A DNA stretch of 41,164 nt, taken from positions 1 to 41,164 of the forward strand of contig CAYOEZ010000014.1 of the NCBI GenBank assembly GCA_964402955.1, read 5' to 3'. Made by a program: the position numbers and the translations under genes. The DNA is from CAYOEZ01 sp964402955 (GTDB taxonomy: Bacteria > Chloroflexota > DTOL01 > DAOUCN01). Shown here piece after piece: positions 1 through 8,059 of this stretch (position 1 is its first letter; each line of letters opens with the position of its first letter). Under the pieces are notes generated by a model that saw nothing but the letters and a program-made list of their open reading frames with translations, was not told the origin of the DNA and ran no database searches.

Positions 1-75
1 GCATAAGGGTGTTTGGACACGGGGCGCCGGAGTGTCACGGTTACGTTGATTGTGACGCCTTGACACGCTGATACT

Positions 76-1152
76 ATGAGACTTTCGACAGGAGATGGGG
101 AATTGGCCGAGACGATCACAGTTTCGATTGTTGGTGGGTCCGGGTATGTGGGCGGCGAAGCGCTGCGCTTGCTGCTCCAGCACCCTTTTGTGCGCGTCGG
201 GCAGGTGACATCGGAATCCAACGCCGGCAAGTTCGTCCATTCTGTACATCCCAATCTGCGCAAGCAGACTGATCTGCGCTTCACCAGCCTAAACGAGCTT
301 GCTGCCTGTGACGTGCTCTTTCTCTGCCTGCCGCACGGCATGAGCATGGGCCGCATCGAGCAGTTCAAGGCCATGGCGCCGCGCATCGTGGACTTGTCGG
401 CCGATTTCCGTTTGCGTGATCCCGAGGATTACCCGCGCTGGTACGGCCACCCGCACGAGTCGCCGGCCATGCTGAGCCAGTTTGTCTATGGCATCCCTGA
501 GCTACACCGCACTGAAATCGCCAAAGCGAGCTACGTGACGGGCGCAGGCTGCCTTGCGACGGCTTCGATCTTGGGGCTGTATCCGCTGTTCAAGAAAGGG
601 CTTGTCGAGCCAGTTGTGTTCATCGAGGGCAAGGTGGGGTCGTCGGCTGCGGGCAATGAGCCTGGCCTGTCATCGCACCACCCCGAGCGGGCGGGGGCTG
701 TGCGCTCATTCCAGCCCACCGGCCATCGCCACAGCGGGGAGATCATCCAGGAACTGACCTTTGGTGGAGCAAAGCCGACCGTTCACTTCTCGGCGACGTC
801 GGTCGAACTGGTGCGCGGCATCCTGGCGACAGCGCACGCCATGCTGAAGGATGATCTGGCTGATAAGGACATCTGGCAGGCCTACCGCGAGGTCTACGCA
901 GCCGAGCCGTTTGTGCGCATCGTCAAAGACCGCAGCGGCGTCTATCGCTACCCGGAACCGAAGATCCTGGCCGGCTCCAACTACTGTGACGTTGGATTCG
1001 AGCGCGATCCACTCTCGCGGCGCGTTGTCGTCATGTCGGCGATCGACAACCTGATGAAGGGCGCGGCCGGCAACGGCGTGCAGGCCATGAATGTCATGTT
1101 CGGCTGGCCCGAAGCGACGGCGCTGGCGTTCCCGGGGTTGCATCCGGTGTAG
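76..1152 (+). CDS. argC: ArgC/LysY-type N-acetyl-gamma-glutamyl-phosphate (or LysW-aminoadipyl-phosphate) reductase
   Basis: NADPH-dependent reductase that converts an acyl phosphate to a semialdehyde in arginine synthesis, or in LysW-dependent lysine synthesis. The N-terminal Rossmann motif GGSGYVGG lies near residues 20-27, the catalytic Cys159 is in GAGCLATA, and the active-site His region is PTGHRHSGE near 214-222. The motifs GAGCLATAS and SSHHPERAG resemble the LysY/archaeal ArgC branch more than the common ArgC branch, so the substrate may be LysW-linked. Length (358 aa) is normal. No other arg or lys gene is in the window. The ATG at 76 has no ribosome-binding site. A TTG at 103 (codon 10) follows GGAGATGGGG and is a credible alternative start, removing nine poorly conserved residues. 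Confidence 0.9.
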   Translation: MRLSTGDGELAETITVSIVGGSGYVGGEALRLLLQHPFVRVGQVTSESNAGKFVHSVHPNLRKQTDLRFTSLNELAACDVLFLCLPHGMSMGRIEQFKAMAPRIVDLSADFRLRDPEDYPRWYGHPHESPAMLSQFVYGIPELHRTEIAKASYVTGAGCLATASILGLYPLFKKGLVEPVVFIEGKVGSSAAGNEPGLSSHHPERAGAVRSFQPTGHRHSGEIIQELTFGGAKPTVHFSATSVELVRGILATAHAMLKDDLADKDIWQAYREVYAAEPFVRIVKDRSGVYRYPEPKILAGSNYCDVGFERDPLSRRVVVMSAIDNLMKGAAGNGVQAMNVMFGWPEATALAFPGLHPV

Positions 1153-1169
1153 GGGGGGGAGGTTGGAGC

Positions 1170-1239
1170 GTCAGGTAAGGATACCTGACCTATGCAATTA
1201 CGAGTGTGTCCAAGCGTAGGTCACGCATCCTTGCGTGAC
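1170..1239. repeat. Inverted pair of related 20-bp hairpins downstream of argC
   Basis: Hairpin 1 (1170-1189) has an 8-bp perfect stem, GTCAGGTA/TACCTGAC, with loop AGGA. Hairpin 2 (1220-1239) has an 8-bp perfect stem, GTCACGCA/TGCGTGAC, with loop TCCT. Read on the opposite strand, hairpin 1 matches hairpin 2 at 16 of 20 positions, and the four differences are two compensated base pairs. The pair is therefore a head-to-head REP/BIME-like unit and not two chance palindromes. Neither has a T tract, so rho-independent termination is unlikely. Confidence 0.7.
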
Positions 1240-1273
1240 GGTGTGTTGTGGATCGTGAGCGACGGAGTGTGTC

Positions 1274-2035
1274 ATGCGAAGCGGCGGACCTGTGACGCCC
1301 GATCACTACGCGACGCTGGACTACATGGCGTCGCTACAGTTCCGCCGCGTCAAGGACCTCTTCACTCAAACCCCTGGCATTGGCGATGTTTATTTCCGCC
1401 CCCGGCGCGACGGCGTCGTTGTTGTTGATCTCCACCCCGACTCGGTGAAGCCCCATATCGGCCTCGGTGATGAGTATCTGATTCGCCGTGGGTCAACGGT
1501 CAGCGATCTGCTATCCACGATGCCGGCCCGCGCTAACTTCCTGCGCCAGCAGCGCGCCCAGAAAGACAAGCCCTCGCCTGAGTTCCAGTTCGAGACGTCA
1601 TTGATGCGCGGCGCTCAGGCGCAGGCGCTGCGGCTGCCCGGCTTCCCGTCCGGCCTCTGCTTTGTGACCAGCCAGTGGCGCATCGATGGCCTGGGCGGAC
1701 GGCCGAAATTCGTTGACCTGGTTGCGCTCGATCTGCGCAGCCGCAGCTTCGTGCTGATCGAATTGAAGGGCAACCCGGACCCCGCCGCGTTGCAGCAGGC
1801 GGAGCCGTATCTGGAGTATTTCAAGCAGAACAGCGCTGAGCTCAGCCCATTCTTTGCTCAGATGGCAAAGGTTATGGGCATCCTGTACAACCGTCTGGAA
1901 CTGGCGACGCTCGATCCAAAGACCGCTGCCGGGTTCAACGCCGTCCTTGCTGCCTGGCCCGATGCCGGAAAGCAGATCGTGGTGGTAGGAAGCGAGCGTT
2001 TGCTCAACCTGCCGCCGCGGTCGTCCTCATTTTGA
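1274..2035 (+). CDS. Uncharacterised protein with PD-(D/E)XK nuclease-like core
   Basis: A 253-residue soluble protein of unknown function. The central region shows the pattern of a PD-(D/E)XK fold: E107 in FQFETSL, D148 in KFVDLVALD, then E163-x-K165 in VLIELKG, with a following helix (PAALQQAEPYLEYFK). NucS/DUF91-type nucleases and several restriction-like enzymes have this order, but no family-level match was recognised. The start at 1274 has GGAG about 8 bases upstream. It lies between argC and the adenosine deaminase gene on the same strand and may be co-transcribed with the latter (32-bp gap). The nuclease fold is an inference from motif spacing; a DNA substrate and activity are not established. 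Confidence 0.6.
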   Translation: MRSGGPVTPDHYATLDYMASLQFRRVKDLFTQTPGIGDVYFRPRRDGVVVVDLHPDSVKPHIGLGDEYLIRRGSTVSDLLSTMPARANFLRQQRAQKDKPSPEFQFETSLMRGAQAQALRLPGFPSGLCFVTSQWRIDGLGGRPKFVDLVALDLRSRSFVLIELKGNPDPAALQQAEPYLEYFKQNSAELSPFFAQMAKVMGILYNRLELATLDPKTAAGFNAVLAAWPDAGKQIVVVGSERLLNLPPRSSSF

Positions 2036-2067
2036 TATAGTGAGGAACTGCCAGAGAGAGGCGCATC

Positions 2068-3102
2068 ATGTCACTCGCAACATTCATCGAGGCAATGCCC
2101 AAGGTCGAATTGCACGTTCATCTGGAAGGCGCGATCCAGCCGCAGACTTTGCTCAAGCTGGCGCGCCGCTACGATATTGCCTTGCCGGCGCAGACGGTCG
2201 AGGGGCTGCGCTCGTGGTACAGGTTTAGCGGTTTTCCCCATTTCATTGAAGTGTACACGCTCATCTCTTCCTGTCTGCGCACGCCCGAGGACATCGAGTT
2301 GGTGGCGCGCGAGTTCCTGGCAGGGCAGGCAGCGCAGAACATCCGCTACAGCGAAGTGACTTATACGGCCTACACGCACTTCCGCCAGAAGGGGTTGAGC
2401 TTTGCCGATCAGTTGTCGGCCATCAACCGCGCCCGCGCCTGGGCGGAAGCGACCTATGGCGTGAGAATGGGGCTGGTCATTGATATCCCGCGCGAGCTGG
2501 CGGCCGCTGAGGCGATGTGGACAGTCGATGGCGCGCTCAGCGGCATGGGCAATGGCGTCGTGGCGCTGGGTTTGGGCGGGCCTGAGGTGGACAATCCGCC
2601 CGAGAGGTTCGCGGCCGCCTTTGCGCGAGCGCGCGAGGCCGGGCTGGCGTCCCTGCCGCACGCCGGCGAAACGGTGGGGCCGGAGAGCATCTGGGGCGCA
2701 TTGCAGACGCTCCATCCTGTACGGATCGGCCACGGCGTGCGCTGCCTGGAAGACCCTGCGCTGGTGGCCGAGCTGCGCGCTCGCCAGATTCCGCTCGATG
2801 TATGCCCGACCAGCAACGTCTGCCTGAAGGTTGTGCCGAGCTTTGACCAGCACCCCCTGCCGCGTCTGCTGGCCGAGGGCCTCTACGTGACGCTGGCCTC
2901 CGACGATCCTGCCATGTTCAACACCGCACTGACCCGCGAGTACGTGCAGGCGGCCGCTGCTTTTGGCATGAGCGTTGGCGACATCGAGAAGCTAGTACTC
3001 AACGCTGTGCACGGGTCGCTGCTGCCAGCAGAGGAGCGGGCGGCGATGGCCGCGCTGTTCGCAGGGGAGTTTGCTCGCTTACAGCGCGAGCATCTGGCGT
3101 AG
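2068..3102 (+). CDS. add: Adenosine deaminase family protein
   Basis: Zinc-dependent purine deaminase, most simply converting adenosine to inosine in purine salvage. Metal and catalytic motifs are complete: HVHLEGA (H16, H18), HAGE (H198, E201), IGHG (His222) and ASDDPAMF (D279/D280). DVCPTSN precedes the last motif, as in the family. Length 344 aa is normal. The start at 2068 follows GAGAGAGG. Some relatives act on adenine or on 6-amino-6-deoxyfutalosine, and the sequence alone does not settle the substrate. It converges with ftsY across a hairpin. Confidence 0.88.
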   Translation: MSLATFIEAMPKVELHVHLEGAIQPQTLLKLARRYDIALPAQTVEGLRSWYRFSGFPHFIEVYTLISSCLRTPEDIELVAREFLAGQAAQNIRYSEVTYTAYTHFRQKGLSFADQLSAINRARAWAEATYGVRMGLVIDIPRELAAAEAMWTVDGALSGMGNGVVALGLGGPEVDNPPERFAAAFARAREAGLASLPHAGETVGPESIWGALQTLHPVRIGHGVRCLEDPALVAELRARQIPLDVCPTSNVCLKVVPSFDQHPLPRLLAEGLYVTLASDDPAMFNTALTREYVQAAAAFGMSVGDIEKLVLNAVHGSLLPAEERAAMAALFAGEFARLQREHLA

Positions 3103-3119
3103 CGGGGGACACGAAGACC

Positions 3120-3143
3120 CCCGCGGTCTCCAAAGACCACGGG
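3120..3143. terminator. Hairpin between convergent add and ftsY
   Basis: A 10-bp stem CCCGCGGTCT/AGACCACGGG with loop CCAA. The single imperfect pair is C-A in the add transcript but a G-U wobble in the ftsY transcript. It sits at the convergent junction and probably separates the two units. No run of T follows on either strand, so it is not a textbook rho-independent terminator. Confidence 0.45.
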
Positions 3144-3166
3144 AGTCTGGTGGGGGGCCTGCGAAT

Positions 3167-4087
3167 CTACTCAAACAACGCTTGCACGAACTCATCGGCG
3201 TTAAACTCGTCGAGATCATCGATCTTCTCGCCTGTGCCGATGAAGCGAATGGGCAGGCCAAGCTCCTTGGTGATGGCGAAGGCGATGCCGCCTTTTGCCG
3301 TGCCGTCCAGCTTGGTCAGGATGATGCCGGTAACGGCGGTCGCAGCCGTGAAGTGGCGAGCCTGTGTCAGCGCATTTTGGCCGGTCGTCGCATCGATTAC
3401 GAGCAAAACCTGGTGCGGCGCTCCTGGAATCTGCTTCTCAGCCACGCGCTTGATCTTCTTCAATTCCTCCATCAGGTTGACCTTGGTGTGCAGCCTGCCG
3501 GCTGTGTCGACGATCAACACATCGGCTTTGCGCGCCTGAGCGGCCTGGATGGCGTCGAAGACAACCGCCCCCGGATCTCCTCCACCCTGTGTGCTGCCGA
3601 TCACTTGCGCGCCCACGCGCTTGCCCCAGATGTCCAATTGCTCGCCGGCGGCGGCGCGGAAGGTATCGGCTGCGGCCAGCATGGGTGTGCGCTTCTGGTT
3701 CTGATAGTAGCGCGCCAGCTTGGCGATGGATGTCGTCTTGCCCACGCCGTTGACGCCGACAACGAGAATCACCTCGATCGGTGGCCGCGAGGCGAGCGCA
3801 GTGTTGGCGGCCGCCGGGGTCAGGAGTGCAACCAACTCCTGGCGCAAAGCCTGCTGAATGCTGGCTGCGTCGCGCAGCTTCTCTTTAACGGCTCGAGCCC
3901 GCAACTTCTGCACAAGCTCGACGGTGGTTTGCACGCCAGCATCAGCCTCGATGAGTAACTCTTCGAGGCTGTCCCATATCTCGGGACCTGCATCGCCACG
4001 GCCAAGGATGGCGCCGATACGGCCAAAAAAGGACTGGCGCGTGCGCGTCAGCCCGTCCTCGATTTTCTTCTGTCGCCCAAACAACAT
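3167..4087 (-). CDS. ftsY: Signal recognition particle receptor FtsY
   Basis: SRP receptor GTPase that docks ribosome-nascent chain complexes at the membrane. The 306-residue protein has the N domain (about 1-95) followed by the G domain: P-loop GVNGVGKTT at 111-119, DTFRAAA at 141-147, DTAGR at 194-198 and TKLDG at 258-262. The acidic A domain of E. coli FtsY is absent; only a short basic N-terminus (MLFGRQKK) remains, as in many bacteria with short FtsY. The open frame extends upstream, but the ATG at 4087 has AGGGG 6 bases before it, starts like homologues, and lies about 25 bases after a strong promoter. Confidence 0.95.
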   Translation of the reverse strand: MLFGRQKKIEDGLTRTRQSFFGRIGAILGRGDAGPEIWDSLEELLIEADAGVQTTVELVQKLRARAVKEKLRDAASIQQALRQELVALLTPAAANTALASRPPIEVILVVGVNGVGKTTSIAKLARYYQNQKRTPMLAAADTFRAAAGEQLDIWGKRVGAQVIGSTQGGGDPGAVVFDAIQAAQARKADVLIVDTAGRLHTKVNLMEELKKIKRVAEKQIPGAPHQVLLVIDATTGQNALTQARHFTAATAVTGIILTKLDGTAKGGIAFAITKELGLPIRFIGTGEKIDDLDEFNADEFVQALFE

Positions 4088-4118
4088 ATGTTCCCCTCGC
4101 TGCACGGTCAGTGCCTGC

Positions 4119-4147
4119 ATTATAGCATAGCGCGAATATGCAAACAA
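4119..4147 (-). promoter_or_regulatory. sigma70-type promoter of ftsY
   Basis: On the minus strand: -35 TTGTTT (4147-4142), 17-bp spacer, -10 TATAAT (4124-4119) with an extended TGC just upstream. The predicted transcript start is near 4112, giving a leader of about 25 nt before the ftsY ATG. Confidence 0.7.
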
Positions 4148-4218
4148 TGTGGCACAGCGCGCCATAATCGCGTCAAGCGCCATGCTGACCCACGTAAAAA
4201 CCTTACTTTCGGGCTTCG

Positions 4219-4247
4219 TTGACTCATGGCTGCTCAGGTGGTATACT
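4219..4247 (+). promoter_or_regulatory. sigma70-type promoter of mutS2
   Basis: TTGACT (4219-4224), 17-bp spacer, TATACT (4242-4247). The expected start near 4254 gives a leader of about 105 nt to the ATG at 4361. It is divergent from the ftsY promoter, with about 70 bp between the two -35 boxes. Confidence 0.7.
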
Positions 4248-4360
4248 CTGGCCACTGCAACAGGGCGTGACTTCGTTTGAGGGCGGCCCTGCGCGACACT
4301 TACGCCCATGAACGCCTGTTCGTCCCTGGCCGGATTGTCATCCGACCACAAACCAAGACG

Positions 4361-6757
4361 ATGGATGCAAAAAGCCTAAACACACTGGAATTGCCAAAAA
4401 TTCTGGCGAGGCTGGCGGACTATGCCAACTTCAGCGCCAGCAAGGCGCTTGCTTTGGCCTTGACGCCGACGAGCGATCTGGCAGGCGTGCAGCGCCGCCA
4501 GAAGGAAACAACCGAGGCGCGTGACTTGCTTGACCTGAAGTCGACGCTTTCGATTGCCGGGGCGCGCGATATTCGCGGCCTGGTGCGGCGGGCGGTAATC
4601 GGAGCCGTCCTGGAGCCCAAGGAATACCTGGACATTCTGGCCACGCTGCAAAGTGGGCGCGCCTTGCGGACGACGATCGCGCGCCTGGCCGACCGTTTCC
4701 CTGTGCTCAACAGCATTATCGGCCGCTTTGCCGATTGTCCGGCGCTGGAGCGCGAGATCGTGCGCTGCATCGATGAGCGCGGTGACGTTCAAGACGACGC
4801 CAGCCCTGCTCTGCGCCGCATCCGCGGCGAATTGCGCCGATCGCACGACCGCTTGATCAGCAAGCTCAACGACATGATTAGCTCGTCGGATGTGTCCGAC
4901 ACCCTGCAGGACCCGATTATCACCATGCGCGGCGACCGTTACGTTTTCCCGATTCGTTCGGATATGAAGGGGCGCTTCCGCGGCATCGTGCATGACCAGT
5001 CTGCCAGCGGGGCAACCGTTTTCATGGAGCCGCTGGCGACGGTGGAGCTCAACAACCGCTGGCGCACATTGCAGATCGAAGAGCAGCAGGAGATCGTGCG
5101 TATCCTGCGCCGCCTGTCAGAGCTCGTCGCCCGCTCGGCTGTAGAGCTCGATGGCGACGTGGAGGCGCTGGCTGGTCTCGATCTCGCCTTCGCCAAGGCC
5201 AATTACAGCGCCGCAATCCGCGGCGTGGAGCCGGAACTGCGGGATATTCATCAGGAGGTGAAGCCACAGGGCGATGCTGAGCCTCGCCCGGCAAGCTATC
5301 CGCTCTATCTGCGCAATGCCCGTCATCCGCTCTTGAGTGGCAACGTGGTGCCGATCACCCTTTACTTCGGCGGCGATGTGTCTGCGCTTGTCATCACCGG
5401 CCCGAATACCGGTGGCAAGACGGTGGCGTTGAAGACGGTTGGCTTGCTCTGCCTGATGGCGCAATCCGGGCTGCACATTCCGGCGGGCGAGGGCAGCGCC
5501 CTACCGGTCTTCGAGAGCATTTTCGCCGACATCGGCGACGAACAGAGCATCGAGCAGAGTCTATCTACCTTTTCGTCGCATCTTAAGATGATTATCCATG
5601 TCCTGGCGGAGGCCGACGACGACTCGCTGGTCTTGCTTGACGAGCTTGGCGCCGGCACCGACCCGGTGGAAGGCTCGGCGCTGGCGTTGGCGATCTTGCA
5701 GCACCTGCTCCATCGCCATATCATGACGCTGGTTGCCACGCACTATGCCGAGTTGAAGGCATGGGCATACACGACGGCGGGTGTTCAGAATGCTTCGGTT
5801 GAGTTCGATGTCGAGACCCTCTCGCCGACGTACCGGCTGAACATCGGCTTGCCCGGACGCTCGAATGCGCTGGCAATCGCCTCGCGTTTGGGGCTGATGG
5901 CGGAGATCATCGAGGCAGCGCGGCAGATGATCTCGCCATCTCAGATGCAGATGGAGTCGCTTCTCTTAGAGATTCAGCGCGACCGCACGGCTGCCGCAGA
6001 GGAGCGCGTGGCTCTCGAAGGCGAACGTGAGGCAGCGGCGCGTCTGCGCCACGAGATTGCTGCCGAGCGGCGTTCGATCGATGAGGAACGGCGGCGCATC
6101 TTGGCTGAGGCGCGGGTGAAAGCCGAGGAAGAGCTGCAAGATGTGCGCACCCGCTTGCGTCGCTTGATGACGGAGGCCGGATCTGGTCGCTCGCGGGCGC
6201 AGGTGTCTCAAGCTCTGCAGCAGATCAAAGAGGTGGCCGATTCGCTGCCGGCGGCGCCCGGCACGTCTGCTCTGCCGGGGCTGGCGCCAGGCGAGACGCT
6301 GGGCGGGTCTCTGTCGGTTGGCGATACCGTCTGGATTCCCAGCCTGCAATTGACGGGCGAAGTTGTGGCAGGCCCAGACCAGCAGAATATCCTCGACGTG
6401 CAGGTTGGCAGCTTCAAGACGAAGATGGCAGCCAGCGATCTTGAGAAGCGCGCCACAGCGCGCCGCGTGGAAGCGCCGCAGATGCGCGTTGCGCTCAATC
6501 CTCAGCCGGACACGTCGATTCAGATTGATCTACGAGGCTGGCGGGCGGAGGAGGTCGAGCCTGCGCTCGATCGCTATCTGAATGACGCCTATCTCGCCGG
6601 ATTGCCCTTTGTGCGCATCGTTCACGGCAAGGGAACGGGCGTGTTGCGTCAGGTGGTGCGTGAGATCGTTGCCCGGCACAGCCTAGTCAAGTCGGCGCGC
6701 AGCGGCGAGGGCGGAGAAGGCGGCGAGGGTGTCACGGTTGCGACGCTGGCCGTCTAA
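4361..6757 (+). CDS. mutS2: MutS2 family ATPase/Smr endonuclease
   Basis: MutS2 paralogue without a mismatch-recognition domain. In other bacteria it suppresses recombination or rescues collided ribosomes. The 798 residues show the core/clamp region, Walker A TGPNTGGKT near 345-353, Walker B LLDELGAGTDP near 425-435, a long charged coiled coil (about 530-620), a KOW-like segment (GDTVWIPSLQLTGEV), and a C-terminal Smr domain from about 718 with IDLRG and HGKGTG (about 755-760). The frame is open back to a TTG at 4277. The ATG at 4361 was chosen because MDAKSLNTLELPKI aligns with the usual MutS2 start; its ribosome-binding site is weak. Confidence 0.93.
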   Translation: MDAKSLNTLELPKILARLADYANFSASKALALALTPTSDLAGVQRRQKETTEARDLLDLKSTLSIAGARDIRGLVRRAVIGAVLEPKEYLDILATLQSGRALRTTIARLADRFPVLNSIIGRFADCPALEREIVRCIDERGDVQDDASPALRRIRGELRRSHDRLISKLNDMISSSDVSDTLQDPIITMRGDRYVFPIRSDMKGRFRGIVHDQSASGATVFMEPLATVELNNRWRTLQIEEQQEIVRILRRLSELVARSAVELDGDVEALAGLDLAFAKANYSAAIRGVEPELRDIHQEVKPQGDAEPRPASYPLYLRNARHPLLSGNVVPITLYFGGDVSALVITGPNTGGKTVALKTVGLLCLMAQSGLHIPAGEGSALPVFESIFADIGDEQSIEQSLSTFSSHLKMIIHVLAEADDDSLVLLDELGAGTDPVEGSALALAILQHLLHRHIMTLVATHYAELKAWAYTTAGVQNASVEFDVETLSPTYRLNIGLPGRSNALAIASRLGLMAEIIEAARQMISPSQMQMESLLLEIQRDRTAAAEERVALEGEREAAARLRHEIAAERRSIDEERRRILAEARVKAEEELQDVRTRLRRLMTEAGSGRSRAQVSQALQQIKEVADSLPAAPGTSALPGLAPGETLGGSLSVGDTVWIPSLQLTGEVVAGPDQQNILDVQVGSFKTKMAASDLEKRATARRVEAPQMRVALNPQPDTSIQIDLRGWRAEEVEPALDRYLNDAYLAGLPFVRIVHGKGTGVLRQVVREIVARHSLVKSARSGEGGEGGEGVTVATLAV

Positions 6758-7132
6758 ACCGCTACCATGGTGGAAACAACACACGTGCGCATGGGGATCC
6801 GCAGATGCACGCAGATGCACGCAGATGAAAAGCCGCAGACTCGGGCAAAGATGGCAGACCAACGGTCGTCCTATCTGCGAAGCTCACCCCGTCTATCGGG
6901 TGTTGATCTGCGAAGCTCACCCCGCAGTAGAGCCTGCCCCGCCCCAGAGCCTGGCCCGCTCTATCGGCCATCGGGCATCGGGTGTCATCTGCGGATAGTC
7001 CGACGTTTCGTCCGTTCGCTTTCCATGTATGTTTCATGCTGGCATTGGTATGGGCAGTCCCGAATCTGCGAGAGAAGACGAGGCGAGCGTGTCGCTGGTT
7101 CAGTGTTGTCTACAGTGATGTACGTAGGCCTC
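6758..7132. repeat. Intergenic region with CGCAGATG repeats and direct/inverted repeats
   Basis: No gene was recognised here. CGCAGATG occurs three times in tandem near 6800-6827. An 11-bp inverted repeat, ATCCGCAGATG (6797-6807) and CATCTGCGGAT (6986-6996), brackets the block. A 19-bp direct repeat beginning ATCTGCGAAGC occurs at 6873-6891 and 6906-6924. ATCGGGTGT and CTATCGG also recur. The block resembles widespread non-coding repeats that give spurious long open frames. Downstream of 7000 the sequence is unremarkable until the promoter at 7133. Confidence 0.6.
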
Positions 7133-7162
7133 TTGCCTTTGTGGTCGCGAGTGCGGTATAAT
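7133..7162 (+). promoter_or_regulatory. sigma70-type promoter of the regulator/PAP2/M23 unit
   Basis: TTGCCT (7133-7138), 18-bp spacer, TATAAT (7157-7162). The expected start near 7169 leaves a leader of about 57 nt before the ATG at 7226, which has GGAGG upstream. Confidence 0.6.
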
Positions 7163-7225
7163 GAATGCACCGTGGTTGGTCTTCACGCGCGGCCCCTGCA
7201 ACACGTGCAACACTGGAGGCGCACT

Positions 7226-7618
7226 ATGAGCGATGACCAGTTTGAGGAGCGTCAGAGAGCCCGACCCATGTCCAGACCGCGTAGTATCAAGCCTGAGATC
7301 ACGTGTTTGTCTTGCGGGCCGCTTGTCCTGGACATGAAAGCCTTGACGGTGACGAAGAATGGCCGTGTCATCAAGCTGACTCCGAAGGAATGCCAACTCT
7401 TAACTGCCTTCATGACCCATCCGGGCCAGGTCATCGCCCCGGAGCTGTTGATCAAGGAGATATGGCACACCGACTTTACGGATGACATACGCATGCTGCA
7501 TGTCCATATTCGCCTCTTGCGCCAGAAGATCGAAGACGCGCCCAGCCAGCCTGTGCTGGTGCAAACGGTGCGCCGGCACGGCTATCGTTTTGTTGCACCT
7601 GACGGCGAGGAGAGCTAG
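7226..7618 (+). CDS. OmpR/PhoB-type winged-helix regulator lacking a receiver domain
   Basis: A 130-residue DNA-binding protein. Residues from about 25 to the end form a complete OmpR-type effector domain: beta strands (GPLVLDMKALTVTKNG), LTPKECQLLTAFMTHPGQ, recognition-helix region MLHVHIRLLRQKIE, and wing VRRHGYRFVAP. There is no phospho-acceptor receiver domain and no sensor kinase nearby, so control by phosphorylation is not evident. A CLSC pair near residue 30 could sense redox or bind metal, but this is speculative. The frame runs upstream through repeats to 6767. The ATG at 7226 has GGAGG 6 bases before it and follows a promoter. It heads a tight unit of envelope genes. Confidence 0.85.
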   Translation: MSDDQFEERQRARPMSRPRSIKPEITCLSCGPLVLDMKALTVTKNGRVIKLTPKECQLLTAFMTHPGQVIAPELLIKEIWHTDFTDDIRMLHVHIRLLRQKIEDAPSQPVLVQTVRRHGYRFVAPDGEES

Positions 7619-7629
7619 GAGCCGGTCAC

Positions 7630-8058
7630 ATGCGCTATGCGCTGCAAAATATCTACATCATCTGGATTGCCATCAGCACGGCTGGACTTCTGCAAGCACT
7701 CGCTTCGTACTATCAGTGGGATGGACTTTCGTTCTTTCGTGGGCGCAGGTGGTTGGGCTACCTCTGCGGCGTTGCGGCCGTTCCATTGTCGTACTTCTGG
7801 TTCTTTTCGCTGCAGAATCGCAACGTCCCTGGACTTGAAGGTTGGCAGCTCTTTTCCCGCTTTGCACTTGGCGCCGGCGCTGGTATCGTGTCTGTTCTTG
7901 TGCTATCGTCTGTGCTCAATGCGTCAATGGCGGGACAGAAGGTCGACGAGCAGACGTCTGTTGTGAACCCCGGGTTGGATAGTCTGCGCCACGATACCTA
8001 TCTTCATCTGTTGTTACGACGTGTTGCCGCCGCCGACAAGAAGGGAGGACAGCGCTAG
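7630..8058 (+). CDS. Three-segment membrane protein, unknown function
   Basis: A 142-residue protein with three predicted membrane segments (about 9-27, 40-59, 75-97) and a charged C-terminal tail (about 100-142) ending in KKGGQR. No family recognised. It starts 11 bases after the regulator and stops one base before the PAP2 gene, so it is very likely co-transcribed with both. It could be a membrane partner of the regulator or of the phosphatase; the sequence does not show which. Confidence 0.75.
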   Translation: MRYALQNIYIIWIAISTAGLLQALASYYQWDGLSFFRGRRWLGYLCGVAAVPLSYFWFFSLQNRNVPGLEGWQLFSRFALGAGAGIVSVLVLSSVLNASMAGQKVDEQTSVVNPGLDSLRHDTYLHLLLRRVAAADKKGGQR

Positions 8059-8059
8059 G

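Noticed and set aside
1..75. Arg-box-like operator in front of argC
   Set aside because: Short GTGTCA/TGACAC and GTCAC/GTGAC matches exist but do not fit an ArgR 18-bp palindrome.
3071..3958. A 295-codon open frame antisense to ftsY
   Set aside because: FtsY motifs on the minus strand are complete, so the opposite frame is a shadow.
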